Source: Paenibacillus sp. V4I3
GTDB taxonomy: Bacteria; Bacillota; Bacilli; Paenibacillales; NBRC-103111
NCBI RefSeq assembly: GCF_030817215.1
Contig: NZ_JAUSZA010000001.1
Span: forward strand, 7,414,501-7,478,500
Reading direction: 5' to 3'
Length of the DNA: 64,000 nt
Shown here: positions 1 to 8,795 of the stretch, piece by piece
Numbering within the stretch: the stretch's first letter is position 1
Layout: every line of letters starts with the position of its first letter
Made by a program: the position numbers and the translations under genes
The notes under the pieces: model-generated
The model's input: only the letters and a program-made list of their open reading frames with translations
Database searches by the model: none
Told to the model about the DNA's origin: nothing

Positions 1-461
1 GTCCAACCCCTAGCTTCAGCCGCCTTTCCGAATCCAAAGTGGATAATTCGTCCCCAGCGTTTCTCCCTCATCATAGGCAGAACCAGATGATCAAGCTCCA
101 TGACGCCAAGCAAATTGCCGCGCATCAGATATTCAATCTCATCGACATTATAATCAGCGAAAAAACGCCGTTCTCTGAAAAAAGGTCCGGCATTATTCAC
201 AAGAATATCAATAGGACCGAGCGTAGATGTTGTTTGTTCCACCATACGTATAATATCTTCGCGCTTAGCTACATCGCCTTGGACGGCCACGCTGCGAACA
301 CCCAGATCTTCCAATCGAAGGACGAGCTCAGCGGCTTCCTTTTCACTATTTACATAATTGACAGCTACATGGCAACCCCGCTGTGCTAGGGTGATCGCGG
401 TCATTTTGCCCAAGCCTTTGGCGCTGCCTGTAATAAGAACCGTTCGGCCTCTTATTTCCAT
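1..461 (-). CDS. SDR-family NAD(P)-dependent oxidoreductase, 3' end outside window
   Basis: N-terminal 153 residues of a short-chain dehydrogenase/reductase, read leftward off the window edge. The Rossmann nucleotide-binding motif TGSAKGLGK lies near residue 11, and VNNAG (the NNAG motif that stabilises the central sheet) near residue 92. The catalytic Ser-Tyr-Lys region would lie beyond the edge, so the substrate cannot be inferred. The start ATG at 461 lies 7 bases after the stop of the HEPN gene at 469, so the two are probably co-transcribed. SDRs reduce or oxidise carbonyl/alcohol groups in the cytoplasm. The family call is firm, the substrate is unknown. Confidence 0.85.
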   Translation of the reverse strand, partial: MEIRGRTVLITGSAKGLGKMTAITLAQRGCHVAVNYVNSEKEAAELVLRLEDLGVRSVAVQGDVAKREDIIRMVEQTTSTLGPIDILVNNAGPFFRERRFFADYNVDEIEYLMRGNLLGVMELDHLVLPMMREKRWGRIIHFGFGKAAEARGW

Positions 462-468
462 GGTCCTC

Positions 469-1179
469 TTACCCCTTTGCAATACTTGCCGTAATATAAG
501 AGAAAGCTATTGTTAAGGTTCGGCATACCATTTCAAATCCCTGCTGCAGATCGGCGATATTTGATTTCACATTTTCAACATGAATACGTTCACCTGGAAT
601 CGGCTCTTTTTGCATAAGATCATCCAGCATTTCAGCATTAATATAATGAATCTCCATATTGCGCTGATTGCGGAGTCGATCTAGCGCCGATTTATAATCC
701 ATTTTGAGATTATAAAGCTGGAGCTCCAGTGAGCCGTGAATATGCTTTTCATGCATGCGGCGCAGTACGGTAAAGTACGAGAACCGAGACTTAAGCGTCT
801 CTGTTTTCAGCTCAAATAGATCATTCATAAACGTGCCCAATTTGTCCAAAATCGAAAACAAGCGAATGAAGGCATTTTTATAAAAATAAACAAATCGATG
901 ATATTCTTCGATCTCTTGCGGATTCATTTCCTCCAAGAATGCCTTTCTGATATGCTCAGCGTAACGCTCACAGCAATATTTACTCTGTTCCAGCTCATCC
1001 AAGGCATCGATAAACCCCTTGCTCCAGATCGCCCGTCTATGGTACTTGGGATACTCTGAGGCTAGGCGGCTATGCTCCTTAGATTCCAACAGCTCAATAT
1101 ATGTTCTCACCGCGTTGCCAGCATCTAGAAGAAGTCCGCTATCGATTCGTTTCGGTTCATTGAACAATACTCGCAGCAC
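469..1179 (-). CDS. Cthe_2314-type HEPN-domain protein
   Basis: About 236-residue, all-helical cytoplasmic protein. Near residue 180 it carries RNMEIHY, a fit to the RNxxxH motif of HEPN domains, within a charged helical region. Overall it resembles the Cthe_2314 HEPN family found in clostridia and bacilli. HEPN proteins with this motif are often metal-independent RNases, but this subfamily has no established function that I know of. Start: a GTG at 1185 sits almost on top of the AGGGG ribosome site, so the next GTG at 1179 (7-base spacing) is preferred. It lies between an EamA transporter and an SDR gene read the same way. Confidence 0.65.
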   Translation of the reverse strand: MLRVLFNEPKRIDSGLLLDAGNAVRTYIELLESKEHSRLASEYPKYHRRAIWSKGFIDALDELEQSKYCCERYAEHIRKAFLEEMNPQEIEEYHRFVYFYKNAFIRLFSILDKLGTFMNDLFELKTETLKSRFSYFTVLRRMHEKHIHGSLELQLYNLKMDYKSALDRLRNQRNMEIHYINAEMLDDLMQKEPIPGERIHVENVKSNIADLQQGFEMVCRTLTIAFSYITASIAKG

Positions 1180-1216
1180 GGGCACACCCCTTTTTCATCC
1201 TAGCAAATTTGTTCGG

Positions 1217-2173
1217 TTATAGCTTTGCTGTTTGTTCGCTTAGCAGGGTCTGTTTCACCTTCTGTGAACGATCCCGTTGTACTAAATACATAGCTGCCAA
1301 AACCCCAACACCACCCAAACATTGGTACAGGGAGATAGACTCATGTAAAAAAATGTAGCCTGCAATAGCTGCTGTTACAGGAAGTAAGTACCCATAAGCA
1401 GAGGATTTGAACGGCCCTAGCTTAGCTAAGCTCCAGTTGTGAATAGAAAATCCTAAGGCAGTAGCCAACAAGGAGGTATAAATTAAGCTGATCCAACCTG
1501 TCGAAGAGATGGCTGCATAATAGGCGGCGTCAGCACGCAAGAGTACGAAGGGCAATAACGAAAGCGCCCCTGCAGTCATTTCGAGCGAGATCAGCAGCGG
1601 CAGCGGATAACGCAATACAAGTCGATTCATACCGATGAGATAAATGGCTCCCATAAAACTGCGCATCAGTAATAGGATATCTCCTCTGAACGTTTCTCCT
1701 CCAAGATGGAATCCATCTACCCCGCCTGAGACAATGATGATTACACTGCATAAAGCTAAAGGAATTCCTATAAGGATGCGCCATGTGAGCCTCACTTGAC
1801 CGGCTATTAAAGCGAAAAGAACCGTTATGACGGGCATGAAGCCGCGCCCTAATACAGCGCCATTCGCGGAGTTAGAAAACTGTAAGGCATACTGCAGAAG
1901 GGCTTCCATCCCAATAGCATTGAGAATGCCTAATCCACATATAAGGAGAAGATCTCTACCGGCAATCTGTATCTTCAGCGAACGCGATCGATAATAAAAG
2001 TAAGTATAGACCCACAGCATCGGAATCATACTCGCGAAGCGTAACCCGTTAAAAACGAGGGAATCCCATTCTCTTCCCCCAATTTTTAGAGAGGCTAAAT
2101 TAATGCCCCAAAGGATATACACCAGAACAAACCCTGCATGTGGATAAAAAGAACGGAACCGATCCGCATTCAT
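1217..2173 (-). CDS. EamA-family (DMT superfamily) transporter
   Basis: Membrane protein of 318 residues with about ten hydrophobic segments arranged as two EamA repeats. The first begins near residue 15 (YILWGINLASLKIG), the second near residue 165. This is the usual size for drug/metabolite transporters, which export amino acids or other small metabolites; the substrate cannot be read from the sequence. The start ATG overlaps the TGA stop of the UbiD gene by 4 bases (ATGA), which indicates translational coupling with that decarboxylase. Confidence 0.85.
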   Translation of the reverse strand: MNADRFRSFYPHAGFVLVYILWGINLASLKIGGREWDSLVFNGLRFASMIPMLWVYTYFYYRSRSLKIQIAGRDLLLICGLGILNAIGMEALLQYALQFSNSANGAVLGRGFMPVITVLFALIAGQVRLTWRILIGIPLALCSVIIIVSGGVDGFHLGGETFRGDILLLMRSFMGAIYLIGMNRLVLRYPLPLLISLEMTAGALSLLPFVLLRADAAYYAAISSTGWISLIYTSLLATALGFSIHNWSLAKLGPFKSSAYGYLLPVTAAIAGYIFLHESISLYQCLGGVGVLAAMYLVQRDRSQKVKQTLLSEQTAKL

Positions 2174-3933
2174 GCGAAATATTCCTTCCAGCGGCGATCC
2201 ACGAGTTCCACGATATCTTCCCGAGGGAACAGCTCATCGGGATATCCCGGTTTCATACGAGCATCAATCACAATCGGAACCTCGTAAGCGATGTGATGAC
2301 GATTTACGCTGGACTGCGCGTACATATCACTTGCTGGATTGAAACGAGTGAACACAGTCCATAAGAACTTGGTCTGGTCGTTCGCGATGCCGCTGGCGTC
2401 ATCCACTAAGATGACTAGCGGCCACTCTGTTAAGCGGCTGGCTGCATTCGCCAGCAGACGCTGTGGCAGCTCCGGCTCCGCCGCGTAAGACGCTCCTGAG
2501 ACGAGCAGACATCCGCCACAGTAAACGGCGATGTCATGGATCTCTGGCAGTTCTCCTGCGGTGTAGGCTCTTGGCAGCTCACGTACAGGGTCGCCTGTGC
2601 CGAGAAGAACTGCTTTGCTGCCATGATTAAGCTGGCCACCTGTATAATCAAGCGTATCATGCGATGTTTTGTTGAAAATGAATAGGTCACGTCCCGGATC
2701 AAAACGCTCCAGCACAGTTTCAAGCAGCTCTGTGAAGTTGGCTAAGACCGTCGGCTTGTCTGTGACGATCAAGAACTTGGTGAGTGACAGCTGACCCTCA
2801 CCTAGAATGCGGAATGCCGTGCCAAGCGCCTCACGGCTATAGCTCTCACGGACGACGGCAGCTGCGAGCGGGTGGAACCCGGTCTCTGCATACGTCCAGA
2901 GGTCTTTAACCCCCGGCATCGCCATAGGAAACGCGGGTTCGAGCAGTCTTTGCAGGAATTCGCCAAGGAAGTAATCCTCTTGGCGCGGTTTACCGACGAT
3001 CGTCGCCGGATAGATCGCGTCTTTGCGGTGCCATACATGATTCACGTTGAAAACCGGGAAATCATGGATGAGTGAGTAATACCCGAAGTGGTCGCCGAAC
3101 GGCCCTTCGGCACGTCTCGTATGCGGCGGAACAGAGCCGCATATCGCGAACTCCGCCTCGGCCACGAGGCGGTGCCCCCCATGGGGGTTCTCCACCATGG
3201 GGAGTTTCTGTCCGAGGATGAGCGAAGCGAGCATCAGCTCGGGCAGGTGCTCGGGCACTGGCGCAATCGCCGAGGCGATGAGCGCAGGCGGGCCGCCCAG
3301 GAACACGGTGACGGGCAGCGGCTTGTTGCGTTTCTCGGCTTCGTGGTAATGGAAGCCGCCGCCTTTATGTATTTGCCAGTGCATCCCGGTGGTGAAATCA
3401 TCATAAACCTGCATGCGATACATGCCGAGGTTATGATGACCTCCGTCCGGATGCTCGGTGTAGACGAGCGGCAGCGTGACGAACGGGCCGCCGTCTTCTT
3501 GCCAGCTCGTCAGGACAGGCAGTCCTGCGAGTGGGTTGTCCTGCTTCAAGCCGCCGAGAATCGGCGCTTGGTTCGGCTGTACTTTCTTCGTTCCAACCTT
3601 CAACAGATCCATAATGAGGGCACGTTCGCCCCAGAGCGCTTGCGGCGTTGGGGGCATTAACGTGCTTGTAGCGTTAATAACCGCTTTCATGAATTGCTCC
3701 GGTTTTGGACCGAAGGCAAGATCAACGCGTCGTGTAGTCCCAAACAGATTCGAGACAACAGGGAATGAACTTCCTTTGACATTCGTGAACAGCAAGGCTG
3801 GGCCTTGCTCGTCGATGACTCTGCGATGAATCTCGGCGAGTTCTAAATTCGGGTCTACTGGAGCGGAGATTTCAATCAGTTGATTTTCACGGCGCAAAAT
3901 GTCTAGAAAAGCTCGTAAATTCGTTGGTACCAT
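2170..3933 (-). CDS. UbiD-family prenylated-FMN-dependent decarboxylase
   Basis: 587 residues, full length for the long UbiD branch. Recognisable family segments are HKGGGFHYHEAE near residue 186 and the EGPFGDHFGYYS motif near residue 278, in the region that holds the catalytic acidic residues and contacts prenylated FMN. UbiD enzymes reversibly decarboxylate aromatic or unsaturated acids, for example in quinone biosynthesis. Whether this one acts in menaquinone synthesis or in degradation is not shown; no UbiX partner is in the window. A ribosome site AGGTGG precedes the ATG. It is translationally coupled to the downstream EamA transporter and lies just below ctaA, a loose respiratory context. 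Confidence 0.85.
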   Translation of the reverse strand: MVPTNLRAFLDILRRENQLIEISAPVDPNLELAEIHRRVIDEQGPALLFTNVKGSSFPVVSNLFGTTRRVDLAFGPKPEQFMKAVINATSTLMPPTPQALWGERALIMDLLKVGTKKVQPNQAPILGGLKQDNPLAGLPVLTSWQEDGGPFVTLPLVYTEHPDGGHHNLGMYRMQVYDDFTTGMHWQIHKGGGFHYHEAEKRNKPLPVTVFLGGPPALIASAIAPVPEHLPELMLASLILGQKLPMVENPHGGHRLVAEAEFAICGSVPPHTRRAEGPFGDHFGYYSLIHDFPVFNVNHVWHRKDAIYPATIVGKPRQEDYFLGEFLQRLLEPAFPMAMPGVKDLWTYAETGFHPLAAAVVRESYSREALGTAFRILGEGQLSLTKFLIVTDKPTVLANFTELLETVLERFDPGRDLFIFNKTSHDTLDYTGGQLNHGSKAVLLGTGDPVRELPRAYTAGELPEIHDIAVYCGGCLLVSGASYAAEPELPQRLLANAASRLTEWPLVILVDDASGIANDQTKFLWTVFTRFNPASDMYAQSSVNRHHIAYEVPIVIDARMKPGYPDELFPREDIVELVDRRWKEYFA

Positions 3934-3978
3934 GTATGTTCCACCTTTGACTGTGAGATTGTAGATGAATAATTGTAA

Positions 3979-4060
3979 GTAAAAAGGAAATAGCCTTCCA
4001 CATCAGAAGGCCTCCTCTACCGCAAAGGTAGCCCTGCCGTGCTTCCAAGGAGCTCGTCCG
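3979..4060 (-). terminator. Multi-stem transcript end after ctaA
   Basis: On the minus strand, right after the ctaA stop, an outer CTCC/GGAG pairing encloses a CTACC/GGTAG stem. A GCCTTC/GAAGGC hairpin follows, then a T-rich run. It reads as an intrinsic terminator between ctaA and the UbiD gene. The extra upstream stems could make it a regulated leader for UbiD, but I match it to no known riboswitch class. Confidence 0.45.
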
Positions 4061-4067
4061 TCAGGTA

Positions 4068-4967
4068 TTAAGCTTTGCGGTCATATAGCGTAAGTACGCA
4101 TAGATAACATAAGAATCCAAACATGCAAGAAACAATAACTGCGTGAATCATGCCGGTAAATAAATAAGCGACTTCATTCCCCATTGACCAGGTCACAACG
4201 GCACCGCTAAACACTTGAAGAGACACTAAAATTAGCGCCCATTTGCTGCCAAATCTCAGCTTGTCTGGGCCATGATAGTAGCGTTTGGCTTGTAAATAAA
4301 GAAATAAAATACATATAAAAAGCAGTAATGCCGCTACACGGTGGGTAAAGACAATACCCGTTGCCCCGCTTAGTTCAGGAACTACTTCTCCATTGCATAA
4401 AGGCCAGCCCGAACATCCACCTGATGAAACCGTGTGACGAACGAATGCACCCAGATAAACAACGACATAGCTATAAATCGTCGTCATCCATACAAGGGCT
4501 TTAAAACTGCTGCGAATGGCCGTATCACGCTGAAATTGCCCCCATGGCGTAAAAACAATGGCTAATAACAAAGAAAAAGCAAAGGCCAATAAGGATAATC
4601 CGAAATGCAGTGCCAAGACGAGTGAAGATTGCGGCCATACAACAGCCATAGCACCCATTGCTGCCTGAATTAGCGTCATCAATACCGTAGCAGAGATGAA
4701 AAATTTGGCATCTTTACGTTTCACATAACGAAATACAAGGATGAATGTAGCAACCAGGATTAACGTCACAATGCCAACGACCAATCGATGGCTGTACTCA
4801 ATAAGCGATGAAATCGTATGTGCCGGGACAAATGTCCCATGACACAGGGGCCACTCATCTCCGCAGCCTCTACCTGCGTCAGCCTTCGTAACTAAGGCAC
4901 CCATTGCAAGAATAAGAAACATGCCAATGGCCGAAAGATTCGCTAATCTTTGAATCAATTTTTGCAT
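4068..4967 (-). CDS. ctaA: Heme A synthase CtaA
   Basis: Integral membrane protein of 299 residues with about eight membrane segments in two four-helix halves. Each half carries the family signatures: GCGDEWPLCHG near residue 37 and GGCSGWPLCNG near residue 171 (the paired-cysteine loops), plus heme-ligand histidines in EYSHRLV and FTHRVAA. CtaA oxidises the methyl group of heme O to the formyl of heme A for aa3-type oxidases, in the cytoplasmic membrane. The start at 4967 was chosen because AGGTG precedes it and the length matches Bacillus CtaA; a longer upstream frame exists but adds an unrelated, poorly charged extension. No ctaB is visible in the window. Confidence 0.93.
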   Translation of the reverse strand: MQKLIQRLANLSAIGMFLILAMGALVTKADAGRGCGDEWPLCHGTFVPAHTISSLIEYSHRLVVGIVTLILVATFILVFRYVKRKDAKFFISATVLMTLIQAAMGAMAVVWPQSSLVLALHFGLSLLAFAFSLLLAIVFTPWGQFQRDTAIRSSFKALVWMTTIYSYVVVYLGAFVRHTVSSGGCSGWPLCNGEVVPELSGATGIVFTHRVAALLLFICILFLYLQAKRYYHGPDKLRFGSKWALILVSLQVFSGAVVTWSMGNEVAYLFTGMIHAVIVSCMFGFLCYLCVLTLYDRKA

Positions 4968-5212
4968 GATTGCACCTACTTTTATGTCGTGACTTCTGTT
5001 AATCATGTCGAATGATGTTGTTCCGCTTTCAATTATAGCTTTAATAAGTAGGCAAATCCATTCGCAATTGTTACAAAGCTCTGAAACCACGCTGAAGGCT
5101 GTCCTGAAGTTCATAAGGCATTCAATGTTTCAACTTTTTGGACGAGGGTAAATAAAAGATGAGCACCAAATTATTGCTGTTCAACCAAAATCGATTGCAG
5201 GAGGTTTTATCT

Positions 5213-5735
5213 ATGGGTAAGCACATTATTGGAGTATTCAATTCTGAAGAAGAAGCCATTCGCGTGATTAACCAACTCAAAGCAGAAGGCTACAGAGCAG
5301 ATGATATCTCAGTTATCGGCAGGAATAACGAGGATTTAAATCAAATCGAGGATGAAACAGAAACCAAAGCGGAAGAAGGACTAGCTACTGGTGCTGCCGC
5401 TGGCGGTGTATTGGGTGGCGTTACGGGATTACTGCTAGGTATTGGTGCACTTGCCATTCCAGGTATAGGGCCCCATCATAGCAGCTGGCCCTATAGTCGC
5501 GACTTTGACAGGCGCAGCTGTTGGCACGGGTGCAGGCGGCCTTGTCGGCGGCTTAATCGGCTTAGGTATTCCCGAGAAAGAGGCCAAAGATTATGACGAT
5601 TACGTTAAAGATGGGAAAATCCTGATCCTCGTCGAATCTGACTCGAACCGTGATCATAAAGCCTATGAAACATTTCGCAATAACCAATCGCTGAATGCTA
5701 ACACTTATAGCCCTGAGTATGGCTATCGAATCTAG
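5213..5735 (+). pseudogene. YflT-like general stress protein, frameshifted
   Basis: Starts at an ATG 8 bases after AGGAGG. The first part (residues 1-86) has the YflT/general-stress-protein fold MGKHIIGVFNSEEEA followed by a glycine-rich, membrane-like stretch. The second part (VGTGAGGLVGGLIGLG to the end) lies one frame away. Deleting one C from the CCCC run at 5471-5474 joins the two into one continuous protein of about 173 residues (reading GIGPIIAAGPIVATLTGAAV across the join). It is therefore either a recent +1 frameshift or a base-calling error. It stands alone, with its own terminator. Confidence 0.75.
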
Positions 5736-5748
5736 ATATATATTTTAT

Positions 5749-5813
5749 TAAAAAATCTCTCTTTGGTAAAATGGGGTCAAATTTGACCCTATTTACTCAA
5801 AAGAGAGATTTTT
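5749..5813. terminator. Long bidirectional terminator hairpin
   Basis: AAAAAATCTCTCTT at the left pairs with its complement AAGAGAGATTTTTT at the right, with an inner GGGTCAAATTTGACCC palindrome. A/T runs at both ends allow termination of both the rightward stress-protein transcript and the leftward thioredoxin transcript. Confidence 0.85.
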
Positions 5814-5818
5814 TGTGC

Positions 5819-6163
5819 TTACGACTTTAAAGCATCGGACACTTCAATAGCGCGGTTGAGGAATTCCTCAATTTCTTCGCGTGTTTTGCGTAGTTTACTG
5901 ACGAAACGAACCAGCTCTTGGCCTCCACGGAAAGCGATAAAACTTGGTATACCAAGGATATTCAACTGCTCACATAGATCAGGCACTTCGTCGCGGTCTA
6001 ACTCGATGAACGTGATACGCCCAGCATAAGCTTGTTCTACTGCCGGCATGAAAGGTTCGATATAGTGGCAGTCTTTGCACCAAGTTGCTTTGAATACAGC
6101 AATGGTCAACGTGGACTGCGAGATTTGTTCTTGAAAAGCTTGTTCATTGGATACTTTAATCAT
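5819..6163 (-). CDS. Thioredoxin-family protein
   Basis: 114-residue thioredoxin fold with active site WCKDC near residue 28 (instead of the classical WCGPC) and the cis-proline GIPSF near residue 72. The fold is complete and there is no signal peptide, so it acts in the cytoplasm in thiol-disulfide exchange. The WCKDC site sets it apart from housekeeping TrxA. The start at 6163 has GAGGTG at good spacing; an ATG/TTG three codons upstream is less likely. The Tn7-like element begins 64 bases upstream of the start, so its native promoter region may be altered. Confidence 0.88.
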   Translation of the reverse strand: MIKVSNEQAFQEQISQSTLTIAVFKATWCKDCHYIEPFMPAVEQAYAGRITFIELDRDEVPDLCEQLNILGIPSFIAFRGGQELVRFVSKLRKTREEIEEFLNRAIEVSDALKS

Positions 6164-6221
6164 GACGAGCACCTCACTGCTTAGAATTTATTAACTTATA
6201 GCATGTCCTAATAATTGTGTC

Positions 6222-6226
6222 AAGAT
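6222..6226. repeat. Left copy of 5-bp target duplication (AAGAT)
   Basis: AAGAT immediately outside the left transposon end. The same five bases follow the right end at 45509-45513. Five-base duplications are the Tn7-family norm. Confidence 0.85.
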
Positions 6227-6368
6227 TGATTCAGCGAAATAAAGTTCGTTAGTGAAAAGTCCAGTAATTCGCAGTTTTCACAATAACTAAAAATAAATTA
6301 AGTTCGTTAGTTAACGGACTTATTCTAATGATATTGATGAAAAATTGGAAAATAAAGTTCGTTAGTAA
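6227..6368. repeat. Transposon left end with three spaced TnsB-type sites
   Basis: Sites at about 6236-6255, 6290-6312 and 6348-6368, each a variant of AAATAAAGTTCGTTAGT. The middle one carries two or three extra bases before AAGTTCG. The first lies directly inside the terminal inverted repeat. TnsB binding to such arrays defines Tn7-family ends. Confidence 0.88.
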
Positions 6369-6408
6369 TAATTACTTTTGTAAATTAAAATCAGATACCA
6401 GACGTAAA

Positions 6409-6451
6409 AATGACCAAGACCCGCAATTGTATAATGTCTTGGTCATTTATT
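6409..6451. terminator. Bidirectional hairpin between transposon end and tniQ
   Basis: Perfect 12-base inverted repeat AATGACCAAGAC / GTCTTGGTCATT with a 15-base loop and A/T-rich flanks. It lies about 100 bases beyond the tniQ stop and would insulate the left end from transcription. Confidence 0.7.
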
Positions 6452-6551
6452 ATTAAATTATACTACAAGCACTAAAAATCCTTCAAAAAAACCTTTTAAT
6501 TCCTCATTTCCAAGTTTACTAAAATGATTTTCCGGAATTTCTATACTATTA

Positions 6552-8363
6552 CTAATTTCTGCGTTGGAACTGTTCATTAGTTTCAATATTATCTTTTATT
6601 AATTTATATGTTAATGGTAAGTTATTTTCATTTTGACGAATCATCATTTCTTCATTCTTTTTAAGCTTCGAGACAAAGGTTCCTAATCGAATCTTCTGTC
6701 TTGGTGGGGAAGTCAACACACTCTGTACTATTGGCACTAATATATTAATAAATTTAAGATCAAGCTCTGACCAATTAACCTTCGAATAATTTCTTTCAGG
6801 AAGATGTTCATCGCACCAATTTGGGTCTGTTTCCAAAAGGGACATCCACGCTTTCTCACCTACAATATTTAATAATTCACTGCGCGAATAATTCTTCTCA
6901 TTTAGACAGCTGACAATTACCTCTTTAGTATTTTCTATTTTTGAAATCTCGTATTCCGTACAAATTCTTAAGGTAGTAAATATATCATAACTGTTATTAT
7001 TATTTAAGAAGAGCAAAACATACTTCTTTACCGTTGTATAAGCAACATCCATATACTTTGAAGTTTTATAGTAACTCTTAGTAGTGTTGTAATGTTGAAT
7101 CAACCTTTTAAACCAGTCAAGATCGTATTTTTTCTTTCTAATCTGTTTTTCACCACTAATTGCTTGCGAGTATCTGTAATATCTAACTTTAGAAAAACTA
7201 ATTGATTTAGTAGAATCCTGGAGTGTGCATTGTTTCCACTTTGCGCCAGTAGATAACACATTTACCTTTTCTGAGAATTCGAGCTTTGAATAAATATAGT
7301 TACAATCTGGACATTGAAAACATCCGCGGTATTTTTTATCATTATATGAATACGTTCTTTTACATTTTGTAATTGACCAATTCCCACAGTATTCATTTAA
7401 ACATTTCCACGGACCGATGCCAAACGGAATTGGTTCTGCAACCAAAGGATGTTCAGATGCAAACAAATCCTCTGCACTGCCTCCTATAATGTCCATTAAT
7501 GCAGAATGAATATATAAATCGCCCATTAAAGTTAATTGTAAATATTGCTTTGAAAAATGATCCTCTTTTAAACTTACTGTAAAACCCTTGAGAGATGACA
7601 TGTATTGAACTACTACTTGAAAAAGTTTTTTATTATTAAAATATCCTGCCCTTTCAATAAAACCAGCACCAAATGCAAAAGCAATATACCGATTCTTTAA
7701 GGATTCAGTGTTTATATTAAACCCGTTTTTCATTAAAAATCGAATATTCTCTAAGTATTTAAAAATTATAGAACTGAAATCAATTGATGCAATATCTATA
7801 CTTATTGACTGTCCACACCTATTACAATTCGGCTTATATATTGATTGATGATTAAATACTAATGATTCTCCGCATGATTGGCAAGAATCAATTAATTTAC
7901 ATTTATGATCATAACACACATCTAAATGCTTGAACTGGTGTAATCTATGTATATAACATTCTCCGAATGTTTCATAATCCTGTTTGCAACAGACTGGACA
8001 ATAACGAATTGTATCAGTTAGAAAATAACTAAGATTGTTGGAATGAAAACCAGTCAATACGGTATTGCATACTTGTTCCTTTACTTGGACCTTTCTAGTT
8101 TCTTTTAAAAAAGTAAACGATATTGGAAGATATGAATGACGCTCAAGAAATTCATCCTCAGTAATTGAATTTTTGGGCAATGCATTTATTAGTGTACTTA
8201 TCATAAAAGGACATTTATAGTTTCTTTTTTTAAGTTTCTTCCCAAACAACTCATTATATGTTACCACGATACTAAACGATCTGTTTTTCAACATGTGAAT
8301 CCTATATAAGATGCTTCTAAAATCTTCATCATCATACATCGGTAGATGAAAATCTATTTTCAT
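6552..8363 (-). CDS. tnsD: TnsD-like TniQ target-selection protein (603 aa)
   Basis: Large TniQ-family protein with the N-terminal target-selector signature (FRSILYRIHMLKNRSFS near residue 13). Zinc-binding clusters follow: CPVCCKQ, CYDHKCKL with CQSCGE, CNRCG, and a later CLNEYCGNW with CPDC. A helix-rich C-terminal half probably binds DNA. TnsD/TniQ proteins choose the attachment site and recruit TnsC. The start at 8363 follows GGGGTG and matches family N-termini. A longer frame starting at 8495 after GAGAGGGAGC would add 44 residues and cannot be excluded. It is the last gene of the leftward operon. Its target may lie in the flanking thioredoxin or SPFH gene (inference). Confidence 0.85.
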   Translation of the reverse strand: MKIDFHLPMYDDEDFRSILYRIHMLKNRSFSIVVTYNELFGKKLKKRNYKCPFMISTLINALPKNSITEDEFLERHSYLPISFTFLKETRKVQVKEQVCNTVLTGFHSNNLSYFLTDTIRYCPVCCKQDYETFGECYIHRLHQFKHLDVCYDHKCKLIDSCQSCGESLVFNHQSIYKPNCNRCGQSISIDIASIDFSSIIFKYLENIRFLMKNGFNINTESLKNRYIAFAFGAGFIERAGYFNNKKLFQVVVQYMSSLKGFTVSLKEDHFSKQYLQLTLMGDLYIHSALMDIIGGSAEDLFASEHPLVAEPIPFGIGPWKCLNEYCGNWSITKCKRTYSYNDKKYRGCFQCPDCNYIYSKLEFSEKVNVLSTGAKWKQCTLQDSTKSISFSKVRYYRYSQAISGEKQIRKKKYDLDWFKRLIQHYNTTKSYYKTSKYMDVAYTTVKKYVLLFLNNNNSYDIFTTLRICTEYEISKIENTKEVIVSCLNEKNYSRSELLNIVGEKAWMSLLETDPNWCDEHLPERNYSKVNWSELDLKFINILVPIVQSVLTSPPRQKIRLGTFVSKLKKNEEMMIRQNENNLPLTYKLIKDNIETNEQFQRRN

Positions 8364-8795
8364 TCTAACACCCCGATTAGTTATAAGATGCCTCATTGTT
8401 GCGCGATTAAGCATATAGCCAAAATTTCTTGTAAATACAGCATTCAAACCAGAGCGAGTGCCGAATAATCCCATATATATCAAGTCAAAATACATGCTCC
8501 CTCTCATTTTATAATGCCTTTAAACAATATTTCGAATATCCTCATCTAGGTAATGTTGGCGGTATTATGAAGTGTGAAAGCAATTAAGTTTCTATTTATT
8601 ATGATCAATATTTCCAAGATTATGCAACATAATACGGATTGAACCTAATCTATCGTCATGAAGTCTCCGATCTTCCAACTATAATTCTCGTATAGGTATT
8701 AATTGCCTTCCAAAAAAAGGCAACTCCTGTTCACTGAAGCACAGGAATCACCTTTTAAGTAATATTTTCTCATACACTCTGTAGACTTATGTACT
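8364..8795. other. Intergenic stretch between tnsC and the large tniQ, with terminator
   Basis: About 430 bases without a convincing gene. It holds a terminator-like hairpin at 8712-8757 (AAAAGG..ACTCCTGT paired with ACAGGA..CCTTTT) just after tnsC, which suggests the large tniQ has its own promoter. Confidence 0.6.

Noticed and set aside
39-389. 116-codon plus-strand frame at the window start
   Set aside because: Shadow of the SDR gene, which shows TGSAKGLGK and NNAG on the minus strand.
3088-3660. 190-codon open frame on the plus strand
   Set aside because: Antisense to the UbiD gene, in a locally GC-rich stretch; protein is low in sense, Arg/Gly-rich and unrelated to any family.
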